64,000 nt of DNA. Origin: Bacillota bacterium. Lineage in GTDB: Bacteria; Bacillota; Negativicutes; Sporomusales; CTSoil-080. The stretch spans positions 1 to 64,000 of the forward strand of contig JAGGAD010000005.1 of NCBI GenBank assembly GCA_017889625.1. Direction: 5' to 3'. Of the stretch, positions 9,857-18,015 are shown one piece after another; position 1 is the first letter of the stretch; every line of letters starts with the position of its first letter. The position numbers were made by a program, and so were the translations under genes. Under the pieces are notes generated by a model. It was not told where the DNA came from and did no database searches. It was given only the letters and a program-made list of their open reading frames with translations.

Positions 9857-9885
9857 AGTAACGTGAGTAGATAAATCACGTTACT
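9857..9885 (-). terminator. Rho-independent terminator of murB
   Basis: A 10-bp perfect stem (9857-9866 and 9876-9885) with a 9-nt loop, followed on the minus strand by six Ts. The 3-prime end of murB, including its stop codon, lies within the stem. Confidence 0.85.
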
Positions 9886-10846
9886 CTTCACCAATAATCC
9901 TCACTTCAGGGTGTAGCTCAACCCCAAATTTTTCAAAAACCCGTCGTTGAATTTCGCTAATTAGCGCCAAAACATCAGCCGCGGTAGCGTTTCCAGCGTT
10001 AATAACAAATCCCGCATGTTTTTCCGATACCTGAGCTCCGCCAACCGAATAACCCTTTAGGCCACTCTGCTCAATGAGTGTACCGGCGTAATATCCCGGC
10101 GGACGCTTAAACGTACTGCCAGCACTCGGCATTTCCAAAGGCTGTTTTGCTTCCCGGCTGACTGTGTATTCACTCATCTTAGCTTTAACAGCTTCAGCAT
10201 TTCCCGAAATCAGCGACATTTCAACCTCACAGACAATACTGCTGTTTTGTTGAAAAACGCTGTTTCGATAACCAAATTGAATTGCTTCGCCTTCAAATCG
10301 TTCAATCCTGCCATCCTGGCGAACCGCGGTAACCGCCGAAACGACCCGACTCATTTCACCGTCATAAGCCCCTGCATTCATAAACACCGCACCGCCGATA
10401 CTTCCGGGAATGCCAATTGCAAACTCCATTCCGGTAAAACCGCACTTCGCAGCAAATCGCGACACATCAGTTAACGTTGCTCCAGCGCCAGCAATAATAG
10501 TCTGACCATCCTGCCTAATCTCACCAAGAGCTTCACTAAACTTTACAACTATCGCCCGAATTCCTTTATCCCGCACCAAGATATTAGAGCCATTCCCAAG
10601 CGCCATAACCGGTACACCGTATTCTTTAGCTATCTTAAACACGGCAGCAACCTCATCAACCGATGCCGGAAAAACGAGAAAATCCGCCGGACCACCAATC
10701 TTGAAGGTGGTATGTTTCGCCATGGGTTCATTAACAAACAACCGTTTGGGATCAATAGCTATTTGTAATTTTTCCAGCAAATCATCGTTCGTTACATTTT
10801 TAACGTTTTGCAAAAATATCCATTCCTTCAGCGACTGAATCGCCAA
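9881..10846 (-). CDS. murB: UDP-N-acetylmuramate dehydrogenase MurB
   Basis: An FAD enzyme that reduces UDP-GlcNAc-enolpyruvate to UDP-MurNAc, the second committed step of peptidoglycan synthesis. The 321-residue product has the FAD-binding segment (HTTFKIGGPADF, ALGNGSNILVRD), the GIPGSIGGAVFMNAGAY loop, and the C-terminal catalytic GSTFKRP segment with an Arg/Ser pair; it resembles type II MurB of Firmicutes. The start is uncertain: TTG at 10846 directly follows the stop of a 21-codon ORF and has little Shine-Dalgarno signal, while TTG at 10813 has AAGGA about 10 bp upstream. Confidence 0.94.
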   Translation of the reverse strand: MAIQSLKEWIFLQNVKNVTNDDLLEKLQIAIDPKRLFVNEPMAKHTTFKIGGPADFLVFPASVDEVAAVFKIAKEYGVPVMALGNGSNILVRDKGIRAIVVKFSEALGEIRQDGQTIIAGAGATLTDVSRFAAKCGFTGMEFAIGIPGSIGGAVFMNAGAYDGEMSRVVSAVTAVRQDGRIERFEGEAIQFGYRNSVFQQNSSIVCEVEMSLISGNAEAVKAKMSEYTVSREAKQPLEMPSAGSTFKRPPGYYAGTLIEQSGLKGYSVGGAQVSEKHAGFVINAGNATAADVLALISEIQRRVFEKFGVELHPEVRIIGEE

Positions 10847-10912
10847 TTATTTTTCTTTAAGTTCATTTGCCAACTCATGGGCTTTATCATAACCTTCGTG
10901 TTTTTCCCCCAT
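10847..10912 (-). CDS. 21-codon ORF abutting murB, YlbF-like N-terminal fragment?
   Basis: The ORF encodes MGEKHEGYDKAHELANELK plus EK and a TAA that directly abuts the TTG used for murB. The YDKAHELA segment resembles, from memory, the first helix of YlbF/YheA-family proteins, which are normally more than 100 residues long. No Shine-Dalgarno sequence is visible before the ATG. It may be a leader peptide coupling translation to murB, or the stub of a lost ylbF-like gene. Confidence 0.35.
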   Translation of the reverse strand: MGEKHEGYDKAHELANELKEK

Positions 10913-10962
10913 TTATAATCTCTATATTATGCGTTAGCAATTTTTTTCATACATTACCCGGA

Positions 10963-11835
10963 TTAATTGACCGTTATTCCACTCATAATCCCCAGATAGT
11001 AATCTTGCATAAGTTTTGCATCTTTAGCCTGAGTACCTGCAGATTCACAAATAATCCGCGGCGTATAGTGTCGTGCCGCAATAACCTCCATCAACGGCTC
11101 AAACGGCGGCCCATACGAATCCTCAAATGTCCAATGCCGTTTTTCCCCGGCTTGGGTAAATTCAATCCGGCTAAAGTGAATATGTACATTTGACGCTAAT
11201 TTTTCGTCCAATTCCGCAGTCAAAAAATCAAATACTTCTTCGTATTCTTTGCGTTCCAGATACTTTCCCCCGGTAACTGCGTGCAAATGACCAAAATCCA
11301 ACGTCGGAATAAGCGCAGGATGCATTTTGCAAAACTCTACCACTTCGACCAAGTTACCTAATTGATTTTTCTTTCCCATTGTCTCCGGTGCTAAAACAAC
11401 ATCATTCAATAGTCCCTGCCGCTCAGCTTCTTCAATAATTTTTCCAAACAAATAACTGGATTTTTTTAACGCCGCCGAACGTTCCTGTTTACCCGGCCCG
11501 CCAATGTGAAAGACTACTCGGTCAGCACCCATCCACTGTGCGACCCGCAATGATTTTAAGATATGACCTTTAGTATTTAAAGCGATCTTCTCATCTTCAG
11601 TAGCTAAACTGATATAATACGGCGCATGAATACTTAGTTGTACACCATTTTTTTGGGCTGCTTCACCTATCAGCCTCGCCGTGTCTTCCTTAATTGTGAC
11701 ACCACGACTGCACTGATATTCATAGGCTCCCAACTCCATTCGGTTTAACCACCCCGGCATTTCCACCGAAGCTTTGCCACCAGCATTATAGAATGCATCC
11801 GGATTACCGGCCGGACCAAATTGTGCGTAGTTCAA
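10963..11835 (-). CDS. Endonuclease IV-like TIM-barrel protein
   Basis: A 290-residue protein of the apurinic endonuclease 2 superfamily (xylose isomerase-like TIM barrel). Segments that match the endonuclease IV metal ligands are SIHAPYY, VFHIGG, APETMG, TLDFGHLHA, HIHFSRIE and ICES, supplying His, Glu and Asp residues in the usual order. It is likely a metal-dependent AP-site endonuclease, though canonical Nfo is better conserved and the superfamily includes sugar isomerases. It lies 24 bp downstream of trmL and upstream of murB, probably in the same transcript. Confidence is high for the fold and moderate for the repair role. Confidence 0.78.
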   Translation of the reverse strand: MNYAQFGPAGNPDAFYNAGGKASVEMPGWLNRMELGAYEYQCSRGVTIKEDTARLIGEAAQKNGVQLSIHAPYYISLATEDEKIALNTKGHILKSLRVAQWMGADRVVFHIGGPGKQERSAALKKSSYLFGKIIEEAERQGLLNDVVLAPETMGKKNQLGNLVEVVEFCKMHPALIPTLDFGHLHAVTGGKYLERKEYEEVFDFLTAELDEKLASNVHIHFSRIEFTQAGEKRHWTFEDSYGPPFEPLMEVIAARHYTPRIICESAGTQAKDAKLMQDYYLGIMSGITVN

Positions 11836-11859
11836 ACCTTCACCCCTTTTAGCCTGTTT

Positions 11860-12318
11860 CTAACAAAGACCGCTATATCCCTGCTGCCGCAAGGCTTCAT
11901 AAGCGACTATCGCTACAGCATTAGATAAGTTGAGTGAACGGGCCTCACTTTGCATCGGGATACGCACACACCGCTCACGGTTTTTCGCTAAAAGACTCTC
12001 CGGCAATCCAGCCGTCTCTTTGCCAAACACAAGTACCGCTTCTGGGTCATAGCTAACCTCATTGTAGAATTTAGCGGCTTTTGTAGTATTAAAATAAAAA
12101 TTATGCCCGACTAAAGCCTGCTCAACCTCAGCAAAGCTGTCGTGATAATGAACCTTGACTAAATGCCAATAATCCAGTCCAGCCCGTTTAAGATAACGGT
12201 CATCAGTAGAAAATCCCAGCGGCCTAACTAAATGTAAATCACACTTTGTAGCCGCACAAAGCCGAGAAATATTCCCTGTATTACCCGGTATTTCCGGTTC
12301 AACTAGAACAATATGCAT
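11860..12318 (-). CDS. trmL: tRNA (cytidine/uridine-34 2'-O)-methyltransferase TrmL
   Basis: A minimal SPOUT methyltransferase (152 residues) that methylates the ribose at the wobble base of leucine tRNAs using S-adenosylmethionine. All three SPOUT motifs are seen: EIPGNTGNISRLC near the N-terminus, VFGKETAGLP in the middle and RSLNLSNAVAIVAYEAL in the C-terminal knot. Length is typical of TrmL. It lies between yjbQ and the endonuclease IV-like gene. Confidence 0.93.
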   Translation of the reverse strand: MHIVLVEPEIPGNTGNISRLCAATKCDLHLVRPLGFSTDDRYLKRAGLDYWHLVKVHYHDSFAEVEQALVGHNFYFNTTKAAKFYNEVSYDPEAVLVFGKETAGLPESLLAKNRERCVRIPMQSEARSLNLSNAVAIVAYEALRQQGYSGLC

Positions 12319-12374
12319 TAATGCTCACCCCATACTGTAAAATATCATGTCTAAATAAATCCGGGCTATACATC

Positions 12375-12430
12375 AAAACCGGCAGGATAGTAAGCTACCC
12401 TGCACGGCTTGATAAAATACTCAGTATTTT
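12375..12430 (-). terminator. Possible terminator downstream of yjbQ
   Basis: Two small hairpins follow the yjbQ stop: a GC-rich one around 12380-12405 and an 8-bp stem (12414-12421 and 12423-12430). On the minus strand neither has a long T-run, so read-through into trmL is possible. Confidence 0.35.
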
Positions 12431-12436
12431 TTGCCT

Positions 12437-12829
12437 TTAGGCACCAACACAATTAACTCGAATTTTCCGTACTCTCGGTCCATCAAACTCGCAGAGAAAT
12501 ACCCCCTGCCATGGGCCAAGATAAAGTTTACCATCGGTAACCGGAATAGTGACCGACGATCCGATAAGAGAGGCCTTGATATGCGCTAGAGAATTACCTT
12601 CAGCATGCTTATACCCTAAATGAGGCGTAAGCGCGTCCAAGCCTGCTAAAATATCTTTGCTCACATCGCAATCCGTAGCTTCATTAATTGTTATTCCGGC
12701 TGTGGTATGCGGTACAAAAATCAGACATATTCCTTCCCGTATACCAATTTTCTTCAGTGCGTCCGCTATTTTCTCAGAAATATTGACCATGCCTTCTTCA
12801 CAAGTACATACCTCAAACTCTTGCACCAT
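12437..12829 (-). CDS. YjbQ/UPF0047 family protein
   Basis: A 130-residue protein of the secondary thiamine-phosphate synthase (YjbQ) family. Conserved features are the PHTTAGITINE segment with a metal-binding His, a central HAEGNSLAH segment, and the C-terminal GPWQGVFLCEFDGPR signature. E. coli YjbQ has weak thiamine phosphate synthase activity, but the true role is unknown. Nothing in the neighbourhood (trmL, endonuclease IV-like) hints at thiamine; the true thiE is at 63.2 kb. Confidence 0.88.
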   Translation of the reverse strand: MVQEFEVCTCEEGMVNISEKIADALKKIGIREGICLIFVPHTTAGITINEATDCDVSKDILAGLDALTPHLGYKHAEGNSLAHIKASLIGSSVTIPVTDGKLYLGPWQGVFLCEFDGPRVRKIRVNCVGA

Positions 12830-12902
12830 CTCAATCCCTCCTTATGGTTTATATACTTCCACAAATCAGCAAAAACTCCTACTATCTCATCAATATAACT
12901 AG

Positions 12903-12947
12903 AAGAAACTGTAGAAAAACTTATAGCTAAGTTTTCCACAGTTTCTT
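12903..12947 (-). terminator. Rho-independent terminator of the atoE-like gene
   Basis: A long stem of about 20 bp with one mismatch (arms around 12903-12922 and 12928-12947) ends in a short T-rich tract. It lies about 90 bp after the transporter stop codon. Confidence 0.7.
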
Positions 12948-13037
12948 ATTATCTACATTTAAATTTTAGCAATTGCCTAACGCAAGTTTCAGCCAATTTA
13001 GCTAACTGGTATGACTAGTTTCTAAGTTAATAGTTGT

Positions 13038-14360
13038 TTATAGGAAAACCAACCCTATTACAAATATCAACGTGGAAAATAAAAGCGCTGTTACACAATA
13101 GCCCATAATATCTCTTACGCCAAGACCAGCAATCGCCAGTGCAGGCAGCGCCCAGAACGGCTGGGCCATATTCATCCATTCTTCCCCATAAGCAATAGCC
13201 ATCGCGGCTTTACCTACATCTGCCCCCAGAGCTTGCGCTGCCGGAATAACGAACGGCCCTTGTACAACCCAATGTCCACCGCCTGACGGTACTGCGAAAT
13301 TGACAATTGCCGAACTGAAGAATACAAGTACCGGGAAAGTTTGAGCGTTAGCAATATTAATAAACCAATTGGTAATAATTCCACCAAGACCGGAATGTTC
13401 CATCATCATCTGAATACCGGCATAGAACGGAAACTGAATCAGTATTCCAGCGGTACCGCGCGCCGCGGCGGTAATTGCTCGAACATAGGCCATCGGAGTT
13501 TTATGAAGTAAAATACCGGCCGTCAGAAAAAGTAGATTTACAGTATTGACATTAAGATCAAAACCTTTTTGGGCAAAATACGCAACCAGATAAACTATAC
13601 CAAAGGCACCGACAACCAAGGATAAAATTCGGCTTTCTTCCAACCGTTCTGCCAAAGTAGCGTCGTCACTTAACACTTTGGTCATAGCGGCCTCATCTTC
13701 TAACAATGCTGGATCTACAGCAACAATTTGATCTTCTTTCGGCATCATCATCCGGGCTAAAAACGGAATTAAAATAATTAATGCTACGGTAATAAAAATA
13801 TTATAAGCACTAAAAATCGTACTGGATATTGGTACTAGTCCACACATTTTTTCCATGGGATTTCCCGGGGTTGCCGCAACAAGCGGAATTGAAGCTGACA
13901 ACCCGCCATGCCAAGTCATAAAGCCCATATACGCAGTGGCAATCAACAGCCGGTAATCTGCTTTCGGAATCCGGCGAGCAACTTCTCGCGCAAACATTGC
14001 TCCTACCACCAAACCAAAGCCCCAATTAATCGCGCAAGCCACAGCTGAGCTAAAACCTACCAGCATTACGCCCTGGGCCGGAGTTTTCGCTACTGAAGCC
14101 AGCATTGTCATTGATCTTTTTACCGGACTGGAGCTAGCCAAGGCATGACCGGTAACCAAAACCAATGCCATCTGCATGGCGAATGCCAACAGATTCCAAA
14201 AGCCATTCCCCCACATATTTACCATATCCATGGCCGAATGCGGCGTTATGGTAATACCCAAGAGAAACATAAGTATTGTAAGTATTATTGCAAACACCAA
14301 CGGATCAGGCAAATACTTATTGACGATGTTAGTAAAAAACTTTGATATCATTCCAACCAT
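13038..14360 (-). CDS. atoE: Short-chain fatty acid transporter, AtoE family
   Basis: A 440-residue integral membrane protein with about 11-12 hydrophobic segments, of the AtoE/ScfA family that moves short-chain fatty acids such as acetoacetate or butyrate across the inner membrane. The SGGGHWVVQGPF motif near residue 370 is characteristic. The ATG has a GGAGAG site 6 bp upstream. A sigma-54 promoter precedes it, and a sigma-54 activator and kinase pair lies just beyond, the arrangement of AtoS-AtoC in E. coli. No acetoacetate CoA-transferase or thiolase genes are adjacent, so the substrate is unproven. Confidence 0.92.
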   Translation of the reverse strand: MVGMISKFFTNIVNKYLPDPLVFAIILTILMFLLGITITPHSAMDMVNMWGNGFWNLLAFAMQMALVLVTGHALASSSPVKRSMTMLASVAKTPAQGVMLVGFSSAVACAINWGFGLVVGAMFAREVARRIPKADYRLLIATAYMGFMTWHGGLSASIPLVAATPGNPMEKMCGLVPISSTIFSAYNIFITVALIILIPFLARMMMPKEDQIVAVDPALLEDEAAMTKVLSDDATLAERLEESRILSLVVGAFGIVYLVAYFAQKGFDLNVNTVNLLFLTAGILLHKTPMAYVRAITAAARGTAGILIQFPFYAGIQMMMEHSGLGGIITNWFINIANAQTFPVLVFFSSAIVNFAVPSGGGHWVVQGPFVIPAAQALGADVGKAAMAIAYGEEWMNMAQPFWALPALAIAGLGVRDIMGYCVTALLFSTLIFVIGLVFL

Positions 14361-14500
14361 TACTATCTCTCCTTTAATAAAATGCTGTGCCTAGATTTAA
14401 TTGCCACTTTCTTGGTACATGGCCTTACCCATTACAAAACAACCAATTTTATGTTTGTACTATACCGTCCCTCCTAGTTAGTGAACTCAGTAACAATTAA

Positions 14501-14517
14501 TGCAAGATGCATACCAA
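14501..14517 (-). promoter_or_regulatory. Sigma-54 promoter of the atoE-like gene
   Basis: On the minus strand TTGGTATGCATCTTGCA matches the -24/-12 pattern: GG (14515-14514), exactly 10 bp, GC (14503-14502), with the conserved TTGC. A start near 14490 would leave a 5-prime UTR of about 130 nt. The adjacent gene encodes a sigma-54 activator, which supports the call. Confidence 0.8.
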
Positions 14518-14523
14518 AAAAAA

Positions 14524-14556
14524 ATAAGATTTTATCAAAATTTGATAAAATCTTAT
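14524..14556 (-). repeat. 33-bp perfect palindrome upstream of the sigma-54 promoter
   Basis: Two 16-bp arms (14524-14539 and 14541-14556) with a single central base form a perfect palindrome of low GC content. On the minus strand about ten Ts follow it. It may be a terminator for the two-component operon, an activator binding site for the sigma-54 promoter centred about 50 bp downstream, or both. The terminator at 14633-14656 already lies closer to the response regulator stop, which favours the binding-site reading. Confidence 0.6.
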
Positions 14557-14632
14557 AGCCCTTGCTATCACTAACTTGAAAACTCTATATATTAAGAAAA
14601 CTATAAACTTACAATTTATTTAATCGACAAAA

Positions 14633-14656
14633 TTAGCGCATCTTTTTGCGCACTAA
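14633..14656 (-). terminator. Terminator of the two-component operon
   Basis: On the minus strand a TTAGTGCGCA / TGCGCTAA stem with a 2-nt bulge and 6-nt loop is followed by TTTTG, 17 bp past the response regulator stop codon. Confidence 0.6.
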
Positions 14657-14673
14657 GGAATTTTTTTTCACAC

Positions 14674-16050
14674 CTATTCAAGCTCATACTCCTGAATCTT
14701 GTATAAGATTGAACGTCTACTCATCCCTAACTCCTGAGCTGTTTTCATTCTATTTCCTTGATTACGCTCAAGCGCTTCCTTAATTAATGAGCACTCCACT
14801 TTCTTTATCTTTTCTTTTAATGTTTGCCCTTCCGTCTTATTGTCTATACTCGCTACATCCGTCAAACTCTTAACTTTTTTTACATTATCCGGTAAGTCTT
14901 CGGTAAAAACAATACTGCCGGTTCCCATGATAACTGCTCGTTCGACAACGTTGGATAATTCACGCACATTCCCCGGCCAGTCATACTGTTCCAGCAGCTT
15001 TAAGACCTCTGGATCAAACCCCATAATATCTTTGTAATTTTCATCGGCAAACTTGCGCAAAAAATAGTCAGCTAAAAGTTCAATATCTTCACGACGCTCC
15101 CGTAAGGGCGGCGCCAGCAAGCACACCACATTCAATCGATAATATAAATCCTGGCGAAACTCACCGGCACTTACCATCTCTTCCAAGCTGCGATTCGTCG
15201 CCGCTATCACCCGGATATCAGTTTTGATTGTTTCGTTTCCGCCAACCCGCTCAAATTCTCGTTCCTGCAGTACTCTTAATAGTTTAACCTGCAAATTTGG
15301 TGAAATTTCTCCGATTTCATCTAAAAACAAGGTGCCCTGATTGGCTTGTTCAAACCGGCCAGACCGCCTAACTATCGCCCCGGTAAACGCCCCTTTTTCG
15401 TGTCCAAACAACTCGCTTTCTAACAGACTTTCGGACAGTGCTCCACAATTAATCTTTATAAACGGGCCGCCTTTCCGTTTACTATTATAATGGATTATGT
15501 TAGCAATCAATTCTTTTCCGGTGCCACTCTCCCCCGTAATCAGGACACTGGCGTTACTATCGGCTATTTTACCGATAGTTTTACACAACTCCAGCATCTT
15601 CGGACTGTTTGTCAATATCTTATCCAACCGGTAATTCTCAAGTAATTGCTGATTTAAAACACTTATTTTTTTGGTCATCCTTTTTAATTGAATCGCTCGG
15701 TCAACAATTAACTTAACCTCTTCGATATCAAACGGCTTAATAATATAATCAAAAGCACCCAGTTTGACTGCCTCTACCGCGGTTTCAACCGCAGCGAAGG
15801 CGGTCATTAAAATTACGGTAATATCACGGCTTATTTTTCGCAATTCTTTTAATGCGCTTAAGCCATCCATATTGGACATACGGATATCCATCAGAATTAC
15901 ATCAACCTGATTGGCTTTGAACTTTTCAAGCGCAGCTTCGCCGCTTTCGGCAACCATGACCTGAAAACCTTCCCGCTTAAATACCGCCGATAATAACTTG
16001 CAAAGACTTTCTTCATCATCAACCACCAATATTGTGTAATCGCTATTCAT
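14674..16050 (-). CDS. Sigma-54-dependent response regulator (AtoC/NtrC family)
   Basis: A 458-residue transcription activator. Domains: receiver (1-120, phosphoacceptor Asp55, Lys105), AAA+ ATPase (about 143-375, Walker A GESGTGKE 173-180, sigma-54 contact loop GAFTGA 220-225), and a C-terminal Fis-type helix-turn-helix (RMKTAQELGMSRRSI). The ATG at 16050 has GGGGGGAG 5 bp upstream and overlaps the kinase stop by 8 bp, indicating translational coupling. It most likely activates the sigma-54 promoter of the neighbouring transporter gene. The frame stays open 6 codons upstream. Confidence 0.94.
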   Translation of the reverse strand: MNSDYTILVVDDEESLCKLLSAVFKREGFQVMVAESGEAALEKFKANQVDVILMDIRMSNMDGLSALKELRKISRDITVILMTAFAAVETAVEAVKLGAFDYIIKPFDIEEVKLIVDRAIQLKRMTKKISVLNQQLLENYRLDKILTNSPKMLELCKTIGKIADSNASVLITGESGTGKELIANIIHYNSKRKGGPFIKINCGALSESLLESELFGHEKGAFTGAIVRRSGRFEQANQGTLFLDEIGEISPNLQVKLLRVLQEREFERVGGNETIKTDIRVIAATNRSLEEMVSAGEFRQDLYYRLNVVCLLAPPLRERREDIELLADYFLRKFADENYKDIMGFDPEVLKLLEQYDWPGNVRELSNVVERAVIMGTGSIVFTEDLPDNVKKVKSLTDVASIDNKTEGQTLKEKIKKVECSLIKEALERNQGNRMKTAQELGMSRRSILYKIQEYELE

Positions 16051-17884
16051 TTTCGCTCCCCCCACCATGTATAACCGGAATTTCTACCGTAACCGCTGTA
16101 CCAACTCCAATCTCACTACTTATATCTACCCGCCCATAATGAGCGTTAACAATTCGTTGTACCACTGCTAAGCCCAAGCCAGTCCCCGCAGTTTTGGTTG
16201 TAAAAAATGGATCAAAAACTTTTTCCAGTTCTTCCGGCTTAATACCGTTGCCAGTATCAGTAATCCTTAGACAAACAAAGTTCTCTTCTTTCTGCCACGT
16301 CTCAATACCGATCTCACCATGTTCGTCAATAGCTTGAACAGCGTTAATCAACAGATTTAACAGAACTTGTTTCAGTTGTTCAGCATCACCTTCAATAACA
16401 CTGACCTGAGCATCTAATTTAAAGTCAAACTGTACTTTTTGACTGGTATTAATGTTCTTAACCAACACCAAGGTTTCTTCAACTAATTTATTAATATTTA
16501 CTAATGTATAATCAGTTTTGTTGGGACGCGCAAAATATAACAAGGTTTCAATAACCCGGTTAACCCGGTCGACTTCCTTAATAATTATTGGCATATACTC
16601 TTTACGTTCCGCCTCATTATCCGTCCCCGTTAGATATTGGACAAAACCCTTAATCGCTGTCAAAGGATTACGTATCTCATGGGCAACTCCGGCCATTAAC
16701 TCGCCCAACGCCGCCAGGCGCTCTGCTTTCATAATTTGCGCCTGCATATGCTGTCGCTCAGTCAAATCCTGAAAAACCACCACCGCACCAATAATCTTAT
16801 CGGAACTGTCTTTTAACCGGCTGGTACTAATACTAATATGGATGTGCTTATCCTTGACCGGATAATCGGTCTCCAACCCAATATAATTAGTTCCGTTCGC
16901 TAAAGTATCTAGCAACATACTGTTAAAATCTTTGCCCTCGCAGAATATTTCCCTATATAGCTTGTCAATAATTTCCTCAGCCTTAAATCCAGTCAACCGT
17001 TCCGCCGCTTCATTCACACTGGTAATGATTGCCTTGGTATCCACTGTAATAACTCCATCGGCAATACTATGCATAATATTTTCATTTAACGTCCAGGCAT
17101 CAATTAACGACTGCGCCATATGATTAATAGCTTCGCCAATCTGCCCCATTTCTCCCTGCAGGGGAATAATCTTCTTGCGCAAATCAAACCGCAAGTCCTC
17201 TAAGCCATTTTTTATTATTTCAACATCATTGATAAACTTATAGATCATCCACAGAATTAGCAAAACACTTAGTACCATATCGATACCGACCGCCATGAAT
17301 ATATTGTAATCAATTGTTGCCATCTGCAAATGAATATCGTCCGTCAGCTCGTTCGCCCAGATATAGCCAATAACATCACCATCTCGACTAATCGGAATCA
17401 TGGCATTCATAATATTGCCACGTACCAGTGAAGCAGACTCAACCAATCTTTCACCATTATCCATAACCTTACGGCCTGGATGCGTTGCTTCAATCGAAAT
17501 CCCGACCTTATCTTCATAATAAGCACTTGGCCCATAAGTAATAATTGCGTCGAGTTCCTTACTATAGTAACCGGCTCCGACATTAGGATAAGCACTTGCC
17601 ACGCTATCGGTATAATCTTTCAAAGCCTCATTTAATACTTTTATTTTGGTAGCCCGATCAGCATCTACCGCATTATTTTTAGCTAATATTGCGGTATAAC
17701 CATCACCAAGATAACTATCCAATATTACCGCGATCCCGAATAATTTTCTTTGTTTCTCTGCTAATAGGGCTTCCTGTGTCTTCATTTTAATGATATATCC
17801 GGTACATAAAATAGGAATACTTACAATAATTAATGTAAATAAAATCATCTTACTTCGCAAAGTCTGCGGTAAAAAGCGTCGCAT
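16043..17884 (-). CDS. Sensor histidine kinase (AtoS-like)
   Basis: A 613-residue membrane kinase. One transmembrane helix at about 12-32, an extracytoplasmic sensor of Cache type (about 35-195), a second helix at about 195-217, a linker, a PAS domain (about 265-375), HisKA with phosphoacceptor His402 (GVAHEIRNPL), and an HATPase domain with N box (NLLINAVQAI), G1 (DTGNGI) and G2 (GTGLGLAVV). It phosphorylates the response regulator encoded next. The ligand may be a short-chain fatty acid, by analogy with AtoS, but nothing in the sequence shows it directly. Confidence 0.94.
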   Translation of the reverse strand: MRRFLPQTLRSKMILFTLIIVSIPILCTGYIIKMKTQEALLAEKQRKLFGIAVILDSYLGDGYTAILAKNNAVDADRATKIKVLNEALKDYTDSVASAYPNVGAGYYSKELDAIITYGPSAYYEDKVGISIEATHPGRKVMDNGERLVESASLVRGNIMNAMIPISRDGDVIGYIWANELTDDIHLQMATIDYNIFMAVGIDMVLSVLLILWMIYKFINDVEIIKNGLEDLRFDLRKKIIPLQGEMGQIGEAINHMAQSLIDAWTLNENIMHSIADGVITVDTKAIITSVNEAAERLTGFKAEEIIDKLYREIFCEGKDFNSMLLDTLANGTNYIGLETDYPVKDKHIHISISTSRLKDSSDKIIGAVVVFQDLTERQHMQAQIMKAERLAALGELMAGVAHEIRNPLTAIKGFVQYLTGTDNEAERKEYMPIIIKEVDRVNRVIETLLYFARPNKTDYTLVNINKLVEETLVLVKNINTSQKVQFDFKLDAQVSVIEGDAEQLKQVLLNLLINAVQAIDEHGEIGIETWQKEENFVCLRITDTGNGIKPEELEKVFDPFFTTKTAGTGLGLAVVQRIVNAHYGRVDISSEIGVGTAVTVEIPVIHGGGSENE

Positions 17885-17923
17885 AGCAAAACTCCTCTTA
17901 ACCTAACTTATATCTTTTATATC

Positions 17924-17962
17924 AAAAACTAAGACTCGGTCAACAGCCAAGTCTTAGTTTTT
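17924..17962 (-). terminator. Rho-independent terminator of the dehydratase-related pair
   Basis: A 13-bp perfect outer stem (17924-17936 and 17950-17962) with A and T tracts on both sides. It lies about 55 bp past the stop of the gene at 18016 and can stop transcripts from either strand. Confidence 0.8.
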
Positions 17963-18015
17963 TCAGCATTTATAATCTTTTCTTCTTCACTCTTACCCCA
18001 TTTTCCTCCCCTGCC

